From assembly GCA_030267565.1 (NCBI GenBank), contig BRXU01000073.1, positions 62,001-126,000 on the forward strand: 64,000 nucleotides of DNA, in the 5' to 3' direction. Shown one piece after another: positions 26,011 through 35,641 of this stretch. Within the stretch, counting starts at the first letter, position 1. The number at the start of each line of letters is the position of its first letter. Position numbers and translations under genes: made by a program. The notes below the pieces were generated by a model that was not told where the DNA came from, made no database searches, and worked only from the letters and a program-made list of their open reading frames with translations. Source of the stretch: Pleodorina starrii (Eukaryota > Chlorophyta > Chlorophyceae > Chlamydomonadales > Volvocaceae).

Positions 26011-27951
26011 TCACGCGGGCGGGTTGCCATGCGCGGGGCCGGGAACGTTCGCGTCCTCGATCAGGTGGCGGTGGCGGCGGACCTCGGACAGGACATCCTC
26101 GAACCGGTCCAGGCCCTTGGCCTTCAGGGCGGCGGACAGGCGCAGATAGGCCTCGGCGGTGGCGCGGGTGTCGCCCATCGCGGTGTGGCGCTCCTCGGGC
26201 GGGATGGCGATGCCCAGCCGGGCGGTCAGCGCGTCCAGCGTATGCGGCGCCGACTGGCCCCAGACCATCGCCGACAACAGGATCGTGTCCAGCACGCGAT
26301 TGTCGAAATAGACCCCGGTTTCCAGCGCGGCGCGGCGCAGCATCCCCATGTCGAAGGGCGCGTTATGGGCGACCAGCACGGCGTCCTCGGCAAAGTGGTG
26401 AAAGGCCGTCAGCGCGCCGGTCATGTCGGGGGCGCCTGCCACCATCGCATCGGTGATGCCGTGGATCGCGGTGGATGCCGCCGGGATCGGGCGGCCGGGA
26501 TTGACCAGCGTCTCGAACCGCTCGCCGGTCAGGCGGCCGCGTGCGATGCGCAGCCCGGCGATCTGCACGATCCGGTCGGTCGCGGGATCAAGGCCCGTCG
26601 TCTCGGTGTCGAAGACCACGCAGGTCAGGTCCGACAGCCGGGTGGATCCGGCGCTGCGGCCCGACAGGGCGAAGTCATAGGTCAGCCCGGCCTCGTCGCC
26701 GCGCACGGGCGCAAGGGGCAAGGGCAGCACCAGCCGGGCTTCGTCCCCGTCCGCCTCGGGCCAGAGGCCGGTGACATGGGCGGCCAGGATCTCGTGCCCG
26801 GTCAGTTCGGGCTGCATCGGGTCGGGCGGTTCCGAGAGCCAGGCTTCCAGACGGCCGATCGGCACCGGCGGGCCGGTCCAGACCAGCGACAGGCGCGCCT
26901 CGGCCCCCTCGGCTTCGGCACTCACGCGGGGCGCGATGCTCTGGGCGCGCAGGTGCCGGTCCAGATGGCGCAAGAGCCCGTTCAGCGCCGCCGCATCGGC
27001 CAGCAGCGCCAGCGGCGGCTGGCCGGGCGACAGGTCCAGCCCTGCGGCAAGCTCGTTCAGGCCCGCCCGGCCCTGCGGCGCGTCGCCGGTCATCCGGTCG
27101 GTCAGTTCGCGCACCGAGGCGGCAAGCCCCTGCCCTTCGGACCGGATCGCCTGGGCAAGCGCGGGCGGGATCGGCCCGTCCAGCGCCTCCAGCATCGGCA
27201 CCAGCGTCGCGGCATGGCGGCGCAGGCGCTCCAGCGCCTCGCGCGGGGCGGGGCGTTCGGCGGGGCGGTCGCGCAGCATCAGAAGCGTGCTGCCCTCGAC
27301 CGCGCGCATCCGGCCCCACAGCCGCTGCCCGGCCGATGTCAGGCAGGTCAGGTCGGTCGAGGCCGCCCCCGCCGCCAGCCGCGCCGCCGCGGATTCCAGC
27401 GCGCCCCCCGCAAGATGGCGCGCAAGCGGCCGGTCCAGCGCGATGCCCGGCAACAGCCGCGCGGCGGCGGCGTTGTAGAAGACCACGCGGCCGCCCGCAT
27501 CGGTCATCACCGCGCCCGCGCCGATATCGGCGAGGATGGATTCCAGCGTCTGCTTTTCGCGTTGCAGGTCGGCGGCATGTTCGGCGATGGCGTCCGACAG
27601 AGCCTCGGCGGTGCGGGCGCGGGCCTCGGCCGCGTCGCGGGCGGCGGGGCCGAGGTCGGCCAGATAACGCGCCTCGGGGATCTCGGGCGTCTGGCCGGTG
27701 CGCAGGCCCCCCGCCAGCAGCTCGATGGGCCGGGCGACGTTGCGGTCGAACAGGAACCAGACCCCGGCGATGATCGCCGCCGCCCCGCCGCCCGCGATCA
27801 GCGCGCCTTGCAGCAGCCCGCCTGCCGCGTCGCCGGACTGCGCGGCGCGGGCGGCGATCCACAGGCCCAGGCCCAGCAGCGCCACCACGCCCCCCGCGAG
27901 GCCCGCAAAGATCAGCAGGACGCGGACCCGCAGCGGCAGCCCGGTCAGCAT
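26011..27951 (-). CDS. Membrane sensor-like protein with C-terminal DnaQ-type 3'-5' exonuclease
   Basis: The 646-residue protein has two N-terminal membrane segments (VLLIFAGLAGGVVALLGLGLW and ALIAGGGAAAIIAGVWFLF, residues ~11-66), a HAMP-like stretch, and a PAS-like region (ILADIGAGAVMTDAGGRVVFYN, ~138-159). Residues ~250-420 resemble a degenerate histidine-kinase domain without a phospho-accepting His or ATP-binding G boxes. The DEDDh exonuclease comes last: FDTETTGLD (~450), HNAPFDMGML (~540) and RHTAMGDTRAT (His and last Asp, ~600). It overlaps the response-regulator gene by seven bases. The acetate-operon location matches homologues next to actP in other proteobacteria. Confidence 0.85.
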   Translation of the reverse strand: MLTGLPLRVRVLLIFAGLAGGVVALLGLGLWIAARAAQSGDAAGGLLQGALIAGGGAAAIIAGVWFLFDRNVARPIELLAGGLRTGQTPEIPEARYLADLGPAARDAAEARARTAEALSDAIAEHAADLQREKQTLESILADIGAGAVMTDAGGRVVFYNAAAARLLPGIALDRPLARHLAGGALESAAARLAAGAASTDLTCLTSAGQRLWGRMRAVEGSTLLMLRDRPAERPAPREALERLRRHAATLVPMLEALDGPIPPALAQAIRSEGQGLAASVRELTDRMTGDAPQGRAGLNELAAGLDLSPGQPPLALLADAAALNGLLRHLDRHLRAQSIAPRVSAEAEGAEARLSLVWTGPPVPIGRLEAWLSEPPDPMQPELTGHEILAAHVTGLWPEADGDEARLVLPLPLAPVRGDEAGLTYDFALSGRSAGSTRLSDLTCVVFDTETTGLDPATDRIVQIAGLRIARGRLTGERFETLVNPGRPIPAASTAIHGITDAMVAGAPDMTGALTAFHHFAEDAVLVAHNAPFDMGMLRRAALETGVYFDNRVLDTILLSAMVWGQSAPHTLDALTARLGIAIPPEERHTAMGDTRATAEAYLRLSAALKAKGLDRFEDVLSEVRRHRHLIEDANVPGPAHGNPPA

Positions 27952-28316
27952 GGCCCGGCCAGCAGCCGCGCCAGTTCGGCGCGCAGTTCCGACAGTTCGA
28001 ACGGCTTGGCGATGAAGCCGTCGGCGCCAAGCGCCAGCCCCTTGCGGCGCTCCACCGCCGATCCGCGCGCGGTCATCATCAGCACCCGCACATCCTTCAG
28101 CGCCGGATCGGCGCGCACGTCCTGCACGATCTGATAGCCCGAGACATCGGGCAGCATCACGTCCAGCAGCACCAGATCGGGATGGCTGGCACGGATTTCA
28201 TCCACCGCGCCCGATCCGGTGGCCATGCGCCGGTGGCTGTGGCCTTCCCGCGACAGCAGGAAATCCAGCGCGATGGCGATATTGTCCTCGTCCTCGACCA
28301 CAAGAATGTCTGCCAT
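27945..28316 (-). CDS. Single-domain response regulator (CheY-like)
   Basis: The 123-residue receiver has the acidic pair VVEDEDN at the N-terminus, the phospho-acceptor Asp in LVLLDVMLPDVSG (about residue 52), Thr in VLMMTARGS and Lys in FIAKPFELSEL. No output domain is attached. A strong site AAGGAGGGGACGCCG precedes the ATG at 28316. It is coupled to the sensor-exonuclease, whose kinase-like region looks inactive, so its phosphodonor is probably another kinase, for example one controlling acetate uptake genes. Confidence 0.9.
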   Translation of the reverse strand: MADILVVEDEDNIAIALDFLLSREGHSHRRMATGSGAVDEIRASHPDLVLLDVMLPDVSGYQIVQDVRADPALKDVRVLMMTARGSAVERRKGLALGADGFIAKPFELSELRAELARLLAGPC

Positions 28317-28363
28317 CGGCGTCCCCTCCTTCAGACGACGGACCGGCTGCCCGGTCGTGACCT

Positions 28364-30166
28364 TCATCCCATCAAGCCCTTGCCATGGCCAAGCGCCGAT
28401 TGCGCGCCCCGCACCACCACGAAGGCGTCGCGCAGATGGCTGCGGTCCAGGTTCGGCAGATCGGCCGGCGCCAGGTGGTTGCCCGGCCTTTCGCCCGCCC
28501 GGATCTGCGCGGCCTGGTTTTCCAGCCGCGCCGTCTGGATCAGGTCATAGGCCGCGATCAGGTCGGCCGCGCCACGCCCGCCGATGATGCCTGCCGCCTG
28601 CGCCTCGACCAGGCGGGCGCGGGTGTTGACGGGGGTCAGCCGCCCTTGCAGCGCATAGACCCGCGCCAGGTCGATCACCGGCACGACGCCGTTGTGCTTC
28701 ATGTCGATGCGGTTGCGGTACTGCCCCGAACGCGGCGTGGCGATGGTGCCGATCAGGCCCAGGGGCGGGCGGTGCTTCAGCGAATTCTCGATCATGTTGT
28801 ACAGAAAGATCGGCTTCTCGGCCGCCAGCGCAAGGGTGTTGTGCTGCAAGCCCGCCAGCAGCGCCGCATCCCCGCCGATGGCGCGCAGGTCGAACATGAC
28901 CGAGGCCAGCATCTGCGCCTCGGGGTTCGGGTGGTCGATCCAGTCGCGGAAATAGCCCCGCCAGACCGCGCGCGGCTGGCGCCAGCGCGGGTTGGTCGCC
29001 ATCATGTCGCCGGGGCAATGGACATAGCCGCAGGCGTTCAGCCCGTCGCTGACGATGCGCGCAAGATCGGCGAACCATGGATGGTCCGGGTCGCAATCGT
29101 CGCCCAGGATCAGGCAGTTGTCCTGATCCGACAACCCGGTCTGTTCCTGCCGGCCCTGGCTGCCGCAGGCCGCCCACAGCCAGGGGCCGGGGGCGGGGCC
29201 CAGGTCCGCCTCGGCCAGGGCCAGCAGGCGGCGCGTCACCGCGTCGGCGATGTCGGTGATGGCCCGCGTGATCGCCTCGTGCCGGTAATTGGCGCCGACC
29301 ATCTGCACCAGCAGGCCGGGGATGCGCGCGGTCGCCGCCGCCATGCCCGCCACACCGGCGGCCTGGGCGATGTCGCGGATCACGGCGGAGGCCGACAGCG
29401 CCTGCACCCGCGTCAGGTCGGTCTGGCTGACCATGCCGACGAAGCGGCCCTGTTCCACCACCGGCAGGTGGCTGATGCGGCGTTCCAGCATGATGTTGAG
29501 CACGTCATAGCCCAGTTCGGACGGCGACAGCGTGATCGGACCCGGCGTCATCACCTGGGCGATGGGGGTGTGCGGGTCGCGCCCCTCGGCCAGGACGCGG
29601 TTCGACATGTCGCGGATGGTGGCCAGCCCGACCAGCCGCCCGCCCTCGACCACGCCGATGCTGCCCGCGCCCGCGTCGCGCATGGCGCGGGCGGCCTCGA
29701 CGGCCGGGGTGTCGGGCGGGCAGCTGAGCGGCGGCTTGGCGCCGATCAGGTCGCCCACCTTCAGCACCGCCAGGTCGCTGGGCCGCGCCCCGCCCCGGTC
29801 GAAGAAGCGCGCGACCGCAGGCTGGCTGTCGATCAGCCGCATCAGTTCGTCGCGGGGCAGCATCAGGACGGTCGCGTCCGTGGTCACGGCGGCGGTGGTG
29901 ACGGCCAGGCCGTCGCGCAGCAGGCCCCGTTCGCCAAAGGAATTGCGGGGGCCCAGTTCCGACACGCAGTCGCCGCTGGCGTCCAGGATGCGCACCGCGC
30001 CGCTTTCGATCAGATAGATGCCCGGCAGCGCCTCGCCCTGGCGATAGATCACGCTGCCCGCGGGCCAGTGCCTGCGGCCGAAGGAACGGGCGACCCGCGC
30101 CCGTTCGTCCTGCGGCAGGCTGTCATAGGGATGGATCGTGGCGATGAAGTCGTCGATCCGGGACAT
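28364..30166 (-). CDS. cNMP-binding / CBS / DUF294 nucleotidyltransferase-like protein
   Basis: The 600-residue soluble protein has, in order, a cyclic-nucleotide-binding-type domain (~1-130: WPAGSVIYRQGEALPGIYLIESGAVRI core GIYLIESGAV), a CBS pair (~155-275: MRDAGAGSIGVVEGGRLVGL, ISHLPVVEQGRFVGMVSQTD, partly quoted), and DUF294 with a nucleotidyltransferase-like motif GSQGRQEQTGLSDQDNCLI (~330-350) and its C-terminal helical domain. Similar proteins sit beside acetate permeases and are thought to modulate or sense the transporter. It lies between actP and the response regulator on the same strand. Confidence 0.87.
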   Translation of the reverse strand: MSRIDDFIATIHPYDSLPQDERARVARSFGRRHWPAGSVIYRQGEALPGIYLIESGAVRILDASGDCVSELGPRNSFGERGLLRDGLAVTTAAVTTDATVLMLPRDELMRLIDSQPAVARFFDRGGARPSDLAVLKVGDLIGAKPPLSCPPDTPAVEAARAMRDAGAGSIGVVEGGRLVGLATIRDMSNRVLAEGRDPHTPIAQVMTPGPITLSPSELGYDVLNIMLERRISHLPVVEQGRFVGMVSQTDLTRVQALSASAVIRDIAQAAGVAGMAAATARIPGLLVQMVGANYRHEAITRAITDIADAVTRRLLALAEADLGPAPGPWLWAACGSQGRQEQTGLSDQDNCLILGDDCDPDHPWFADLARIVSDGLNACGYVHCPGDMMATNPRWRQPRAVWRGYFRDWIDHPNPEAQMLASVMFDLRAIGGDAALLAGLQHNTLALAAEKPIFLYNMIENSLKHRPPLGLIGTIATPRSGQYRNRIDMKHNGVVPVIDLARVYALQGRLTPVNTRARLVEAQAAGIIGGRGAADLIAAYDLIQTARLENQAAQIRAGERPGNHLAPADLPNLDRSHLRDAFVVVRGAQSALGHGKGLMG

Positions 30167-30223
30167 GCCGGGCCTTTCTGCGGGAAAAAGGCCGCGCCCC
30201 CGGCCAGGGGGCGCGGCAGGGTT

Positions 30224-31945
30224 TCAGTGGGACGAGGCCTCGGCCGCGCCGATGCCGGTCTCGGACCGCACCTGCTGGGCCAGGAAGCCCGCGCGGTCGA
30301 TGCGCGCGCGACGGCCATTGTCCAGCTTCGACACGATCCAGATCGTCAGGAACGCCGCCGTCATGGAAAACAGCGCCGGCGAGGTATAGGGGAACGGTGC
30401 CGATCCGACCGGATTGCCCATCGTCGCCTCCCAGACCGAGGGAGAGACCACGGTCAGCCCGACCGACAGCGCCAGACCGACGAAGCCGCCGATCACCGCG
30501 CCCCAGGTGGTGCAGTCCTTCCACAGCACCGACATGAACAGCACCGGGAAGTTGGCCGATGCGGCGACCGCGAAGGCCAGCGACACCATGAAGGCGATGT
30601 TCTGGTTCTGGAAGGCGATCCCCAGGATCACCGCCAGCGCGCCCAGGCACAGCGTCGTGATGCGCGACACCCGCAGTTCGGACGCGCTGTCGGCGGCGCC
30701 CTTCTTGAAGACCGTGGAATACAGGTCGTGGCTGACCGCCGAGGCGCCCGACAGCGTCAGCCCGGCCACCACCGCCAGGATGGTCGCGAAGGCCACGGCC
30801 GAGATGAAGCCCAGGAAGATGTTGCCGCCGACCGCATGGGCCAGATGCACCGCCGCCATGTTGTTGCCGCCGACCAGCTTGCCCTCGGCATCCAGGAAGT
30901 CCGGGTTGGTCAGCACCAGGGTGATGGCGCCGAAGCCGATGACGAAGGTCAGCAGATAGAAGTATCCGATCCAGCCGGTCGCCCACATCACCGACTTGCG
31001 CGCTTCCTTGGCGCTCGGCACGGTGAAGAAGCGCATCAGGATATGCGGCAGGCCCGCCGTGCCGAACATCAGCGCCATGCCGAAGCTGATGGCCGAGATC
31101 GGATCCTTGATGAAGGTGCCCGGCCCCATGATCGCCTGCCCTGCGGCTGCGGCGGATTCGGGCGTAGCGTCGGGGGCTGCGGCGGCCAGGTCGGTCTTGA
31201 CGCGCACCGCGTCGGCAAACATCGCCTCGGGCGAGAAGCCGTATTTCCACAGCACCATGAAGGACATGAAGGACGCGCCCGCCAGCAGCAGGCAGGCCTT
31301 GATGATCTGCACCCAGGTCGTCGCGGTCATGCCGCCGAACAGCACATAGACCATCATCAGGACGCCGACGATGACCACCGCGATCCAGTAGTCCAGGCCG
31401 AACAGCAGCTGGATCAGCGACCCCGCGCCGACCATCTGCGCGATCAGGTAGAAGGCCACCACGACCAGCGTGCCCGACGCCGCGAACACCCGCACTGGCG
31501 TCTGCGCGAACCGGAAGGCCGCAACGTCGGCAAAGGTGAACTTGCCCAGGTTCCTCAGCCGCTCGGCCATCAGGAAGGTCAGGATCGGCCAGCCGACCAG
31601 GAAGCCGATGGAATAGATCAGCCCGTCATAGCCCGAGACCATGACCGCAGCCGAAATCCCCAGGAAGGACGCCGCCGACATATAGTCCCCGGCGATGGCC
31701 AGCCCGTTCTGGAAGCCGGTGATGCCGCCGCCGGCGGTATAGAAATCGGCGGCCGACTTGGTCTTCGAGGCCGCCCATTTGGTGATGTAAAGCGTGCCGG
31801 CCACGAAGACGGCGAACATGGCGATGGCGGTCCAGTTCGTCGCCTGCTTGGCGCCCCCCTGGATCACGTCGGCGGCCAGGGACGCACCCGGCGCCAGCAT
31901 CAGCATCGCAAGGGCGCCTGCGCCCGAAAGTGTACGGTTCATCAT
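30224..31945 (-). CDS. actP: Cation/acetate symporter
   Basis: The 573-residue sodium:solute symporter has about 13 membrane spans. It begins with a cleavable-looking leader ([26 protein letters not shown]), a feature of ActP, and contains [33 protein letters not shown] (core [18 protein letters not shown]), the Na+-binding region of the family. It imports acetate and other short carboxylates. The start overlaps the stop of the DUF485 gene by one base (TGATG), the usual yjcH-actP pairing. Confidence 0.93.
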   Translation of the reverse strand: MMNRTLSGAGALAMLMLAPGASLAADVIQGGAKQATNWTAIAMFAVFVAGTLYITKWAASKTKSAADFYTAGGGITGFQNGLAIAGDYMSAASFLGISAAVMVSGYDGLIYSIGFLVGWPILTFLMAERLRNLGKFTFADVAAFRFAQTPVRVFAASGTLVVVAFYLIAQMVGAGSLIQLLFGLDYWIAVVIVGVLMMVYVLFGGMTATTWVQIIKACLLLAGASFMSFMVLWKYGFSPEAMFADAVRVKTDLAAAAPDATPESAAAAGQAIMGPGTFIKDPISAISFGMALMFGTAGLPHILMRFFTVPSAKEARKSVMWATGWIGYFYLLTFVIGFGAITLVLTNPDFLDAEGKLVGGNNMAAVHLAHAVGGNIFLGFISAVAFATILAVVAGLTLSGASAVSHDLYSTVFKKGAADSASELRVSRITTLCLGALAVILGIAFQNQNIAFMVSLAFAVAASANFPVLFMSVLWKDCTTWGAVIGGFVGLALSVGLTVVSPSVWEATMGNPVGSAPFPYTSPALFSMTAAFLTIWIVSKLDNGRRARIDRAGFLAQQVRSETGIGAAEASSH

Positions 31946-32247
31946 CAGCGCCCCTGCTTGATCTGGTCGCTCAGCGCGTCGAATTCGCTGTTCGCGCGGC
32001 GAACATAGATGGCGGTCACGACGATGGTGAAGATGATCACGCCAAAGCCGATCGGGATCCCCCAGGTCATCACGCCGCTGCCGATGCGGGCCGACAGCAG
32101 GTCCTTGTTGAAGGCGATCAGCAGGATATAGCCGTAATAGACCACCAGCATGGAGATGGTCAGGGTCCAGCCAAAGCGCGACCGGGTCGTTTTCAATCTC
32201 TGATAGCTTGGACTTGCGGCGATCCGTTCCGCCAAATTCTGTTCCAT
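31945..32247 (-). CDS. yjcH: DUF485 small membrane protein, ActP partner
   Basis: The 100-residue protein has two membrane segments ([19 protein letters not shown] and [22 protein letters not shown]) with the DUF485 signatures RSRFGWTLT and [23 protein letters not shown] precedes the ATG at 32247. It is always found directly before actP, overlaps it by one base here, and is thought to form a complex with the transporter. An open frame continues upstream but without family similarity. Confidence 0.9.
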   Translation of the reverse strand: MEQNLAERIAASPSYQRLKTTRSRFGWTLTISMLVVYYGYILLIAFNKDLLSARIGSGVMTWGIPIGFGVIIFTIVVTAIYVRRANSEFDALSDQIKQGR

Positions 32248-32424
32248 GGGCTGGCACCTCCTCTGCCAATCATGTCGGTCCGTCCGCCGGCTCAGGGCAT
32301 CGGTGGACGAGGTCTGCGCGCGTAGGACGGTCGCGGCCGGCCCATCGCAGGCAAGCCGGACCCGGTCTGCGGGCAAGGTGCGCCCGCAGGGATGGTTCTC
32401 TCGGAATGGGACGGGCTGGCTGCC

Positions 32425-34380
32425 CTACCCCCTGTTCATCCTGTTTTCGATGAGTTCGTCGACGACGGCGGGTTCGGCGAGGGTGGATGTGTCGCCCAGT
32501 GCGCCGTAGTCGTTTTCGGCGATCTTGCGCAGGATGCGGCGCATGATCTTGCCCGAGCGGGTCTTGGGCAGGCCCGGGGCCCACTGGATCAGATCGGGCT
32601 TGGCGATCGGGCCGATCTCGGTCCTGACCCATTTCTCAAGCTCGGCGCGCAGCGCGTCGCTGGGCTCGATGCCGTTCATCAGCGTGACATAGGCATAGAT
32701 GCCCTGCCCCTTCAGCGGATGCGGATAGCCCACCACGGCGGCCTCGGCGACCTTCTCATGTGCGACCAGCGCCGATTCCACCTCGGCCGTGCCCATCCGG
32801 TGGCCCGAGACGTTGATCACGTCGTCGACCCGGCCGGTGATCCAGTAGTACCCGTCCTCGTCGCGCCGGCAGCCGTCGCCGGTGAAGTAGTAACCCGGAT
32901 ATTGCTGGAAATAGGCCTCCTCGAAGCGCTGGTGGTCGCCCCACAGCGTGCGCATCTGCCCGGGCCAGCTGTCAGCGATGCACAAGACGCCCTCGGCCGG
33001 GTTGCCCTCCTGCACCGCGCCGGTCTGGGCGTCCAGCACCGCGGGACGCACGCCGAAGAAGGGCAGCGTCGCGGCACCCGGCTTCGTCTCGATCGCGCCG
33101 GGGATCGAGGTGATCATGTGCCCGCCGGTCTCGGTCTGCCAGAACGTGTCCACGATCGGGCAGCGGCCCTGGCCGACGTGCCGGTCGTACCAGTTCCAGG
33201 CCTCGGGGTTGATCGGCTCGCCGACCGAGCCGAGGACGCGCAGGCTGGAGAGGTCGTATTTCTCGACCCATTCCGGCCCCTGCCCCATCAGCGAGCGGAT
33301 CGCGGTCGGCGCGGTGTAGAACTGCGTCACCTTGTGCTTTTCGCAGACCGCCCAGAACCGGCCCGGGTCGGGAAAGTTCGGCACGCCCTCGAACATCACG
33401 GTGGTCGCGCCGTTGGCCAGGGGCCCATAGACGATATAGCTGTGGCCGGTGACCCAGCCCACGTCCGCCGTGCACCAGAAGACGTCGCCGTCCTTGTAGT
33501 CGAAGACGTATTGATGCGTCATCGCGGCATAGACCAGATAGCCGCCGGTCGTGTGCACCACCCCCTTGGGACGGCCGGTCGAGCCCGAGGTGTAAAGGAT
33601 GAACAGCGGATCCTCGGCCCCCATCGGGCGGGGCGGGCAGTCCGGGCTGACCTCCTCCATCAGGCGCAGCACGTCCACGTCGCGGCCCTCGATCCAGGTG
33701 GTCTGGTCGCCGGTGTGCTTGACGACCAGGCAGCGCACCTTGTCCGAACAGTGCAGCAGCGCCGCATCGGTGTTCGACTTCAGCGCGGTGCGCCGGCCGC
33801 CGCGCGGCGCGGTGTCGGCGGTGATGACCAGTTTCGCGCCGCAATCGTTGATGCGGTTGGCCAGCGCGTCGGGCGAGAAGCCCGCGAAGACGATGGAATG
33901 GATCGCCCCGATCCGCGCGCAGGCCAGCATGGCATAGGCCGCCTCGGGGATCATCGGCATGTAGATCACCACCCGGTCGCCGCGCATGACGCCCTGGGAC
34001 AGCAGCACGTTGGCCAGGCGGTTCACCTTGTCGGAAAGCTCGGCATAGGTGATGTGGCGCGCGGGCGTCTCGGGATCGTCGGGCTCGAAGATGATCGCGG
34101 TCTGGCCCGCGCGTTTGGGCAGGTGGCGGTCGATGCAGTTGACCGAGGCGTTCAGCACCCCGTCCTCGAACCACTTGATCGAGACCCGGCCCAGGGTGAA
34201 ATCGGTGTTCTTGACCTTGGCATAGGGCTCGATCCAGTCGATCCGCCGGCCCTCGCGCCCCCAGAACCCCTCCGGGTCCGAAATCGATTCGTCATAAAGC
34301 CGCGCATAGTCGGAAGGACCCACATGCGCTCCCTCAAAACCAGGCGGAATCGGATGTTTTTCAACTGTTTCTGTGGTCAT
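32425..34380 (-). CDS. acs: Acetyl-CoA synthetase (acetate-CoA ligase)
   Basis: The 651-residue AMP-forming enzyme activates acetate to acetyl-CoA. It carries the P-loop-like [15 protein letters not shown] (about residue 263), [60 protein letters not shown] (core [17 protein letters not shown]), and the acetylation-type lysine motif near the end, [13 protein letters not shown]. Length is standard. It reads leftward, with yjcH-actP 178 bases downstream on the same strand, giving an uptake-plus-activation module. Confidence 0.95.
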   Translation of the reverse strand: MTTETVEKHPIPPGFEGAHVGPSDYARLYDESISDPEGFWGREGRRIDWIEPYAKVKNTDFTLGRVSIKWFEDGVLNASVNCIDRHLPKRAGQTAIIFEPDDPETPARHITYAELSDKVNRLANVLLSQGVMRGDRVVIYMPMIPEAAYAMLACARIGAIHSIVFAGFSPDALANRINDCGAKLVITADTAPRGGRRTALKSNTDAALLHCSDKVRCLVVKHTGDQTTWIEGRDVDVLRLMEEVSPDCPPRPMGAEDPLFILYTSGSTGRPKGVVHTTGGYLVYAAMTHQYVFDYKDGDVFWCTADVGWVTGHSYIVYGPLANGATTVMFEGVPNFPDPGRFWAVCEKHKVTQFYTAPTAIRSLMGQGPEWVEKYDLSSLRVLGSVGEPINPEAWNWYDRHVGQGRCPIVDTFWQTETGGHMITSIPGAIETKPGAATLPFFGVRPAVLDAQTGAVQEGNPAEGVLCIADSWPGQMRTLWGDHQRFEEAYFQQYPGYYFTGDGCRRDEDGYYWITGRVDDVINVSGHRMGTAEVESALVAHEKVAEAAVVGYPHPLKGQGIYAYVTLMNGIEPSDALRAELEKWVRTEIGPIAKPDLIQWAPGLPKTRSGKIMRRILRKIAENDYGALGDTSTLAEPAVVDELIENRMNRG

Positions 34381-34747
34381 GCTCCCCTCCTCGATAACGC
34401 GACCGCTTCCCTGTCCTGCGTTTAGGACTGGTGTTAATAGTTACGCTATATATCACTTAACTCATTATTTTGCAGAAAAAATTCTGTTAATTTATTTACC
34501 AGATTAATGCTGATCGTGTAAATAGTTTACTTTCCACCCGGGTTGCCGTCTTGACCGGCCGCAAGGCGCATCGCATTGGCCGCACCGCAGTCCGCAACGA
34601 TCTTCGATGGACCATCTCCTGTGGAGCGTCCCGCCAGCGTATCGCCTTTGCGCGGATCGGGATCGTCGCCTCAGGATGGCCGGTGCCGGGCCTGCCGGCC
34701 TTGACACCAGATGCCGCACGCAGGGCACGTGTCGTCGATGTCTCTTT
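34381..34747. other. Intergenic region between acs and ubiV; AT-rich control region, no gene seen
   Basis: Bases ~34425-34535 are strikingly AT-rich compared with the surroundings and should contain the leftward acs promoter. Two dyads stand out: CAGAA-AAAA-TTCTG at 34473-34486 and GTAAA-TAG-TTTAC at 34518-34530, which could be regulator sites. The remaining stretch, 34535-34747, is GC-rich with open frames on both strands but no recognisable protein, and lies behind the 3' end of ubiV. Confidence 0.5.
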
Positions 34748-35638
34748 TCACAGGGTCCGGCGCAGGCCTGGTGCGCCGGCCAGAAAGCCGTCGGCGAACG
34801 CCGCTCCGGGAAGCAAGGCTTGCAGCCGTGCCACCGCCTCGGCCTGCGCGCTGCGCTGTTTCACGAGATCGTCATACAGCCGCACCACGGCCTTAAAATT
34901 CCCCGTCTGCGGCGACAGCCGGACCGCACTGACGCCGATTCCGGCCAGTTCCGCAATCTGGCCGGCGACGGTGCTGTGCGCATGGCCAAGGGTCTGGACA
35001 CCGTTCACCGTCAAGAACCGCCGGCCGTCCAGCGTTTCCACGTCGCGGCCATCGGGATCCTCGCCGCAGACGAACTGGCAGCTGTCCTTGGACCGGTCGT
35101 GCAGCCGGGCGTGATAGCAGCGCCCCGAGATCGCAAGCGGCGCGCGGCCATGGCCCCAGACCTCGACCGCGACGCCCGCCGCCCGCCCCGCCCGAGCCAG
35201 CACCGCGACCGAGGACAGCGGCAGTTCCGGCGGCAGGCAGATCCGCGTGGCGCCCTTGCGCGCCAGCCATTCCAGCGTCGCCTCGTTATAGACGTTGACC
35301 GTGGGGCCGACCTGGAAGGGTGCCCCCTCGGGAAGGTGGCGCAGCGCGCCCAGGTCCGCGATCTCGACAGGGATTCCGGCGTCGAACAGGTAGGCGGTCT
35401 GGCGGCGTTCACGACGCAGCGTGATCAGCGCCAGGGTCGACAGCGCCACATCCTTGCCCGCCGCCAGCAGGCATTCGACCGCGCCGGGAATCTCGTCCTG
35501 CCAGAACGGCAGGCGCTTCGAACAGACCCATTCGCCGATCACCACGCGGCGCGCGGGGCTGGCGGCGAGGTCGCGATAGAAATCCCGCACCGTCTCGGCG
35601 GTCCAGAAGAAGGCGATCGGGCCGATGGTGATATCCAT
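34748..35638 (-). CDS. ubiV: O2-independent ubiquinone hydroxylation protein UbiV (U32 peptidase family)
   Basis: The 296-residue U32-family protein has ITIGPIAFFW at the start, RRVVIGEWVCSKRLPF, a central GPTVNVYNEATLEWLARKGATRICLPPELPL (core VYNEATLEWLARKG), GHGRAPLAISGRCYHARL and SKDSCQFVC. The Cys residues at these last sites and at VCSKR are the expected [4Fe-4S] ligands. UbiU and UbiV form the iron-sulfur complex that hydroxylates ubiquinone precursors without oxygen. It starts three bases after ubiU's stop. Confidence 0.92.
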   Translation of the reverse strand: MDITIGPIAFFWTAETVRDFYRDLAASPARRVVIGEWVCSKRLPFWQDEIPGAVECLLAAGKDVALSTLALITLRRERRQTAYLFDAGIPVEIADLGALRHLPEGAPFQVGPTVNVYNEATLEWLARKGATRICLPPELPLSSVAVLARAGRAAGVAVEVWGHGRAPLAISGRCYHARLHDRSKDSCQFVCGEDPDGRDVETLDGRRFLTVNGVQTLGHAHSTVAGQIAELAGIGVSAVRLSPQTGNFKAVVRLYDDLVKQRSAQAEAVARLQALLPGAAFADGFLAGAPGLRRTL

Positions 35639-35641
35639 GAT

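Noticed and set aside
28385..32008. A plus-strand open frame of about 1200 codons, the longest in the window.
   Set aside because: It lies antisense to actP, the DUF294 gene and yjcH, whose protein families are certain. Its product is rich in Arg, Gln, His and Gly without any motif. Long antisense frames are expected in DNA with this codon bias.
34504..34728. A 74-codon minus-strand frame upstream of acs.
   Set aside because: Arg/Cys-rich composition typical of shadow frames, no start signal, and it runs into the AT-rich control region.
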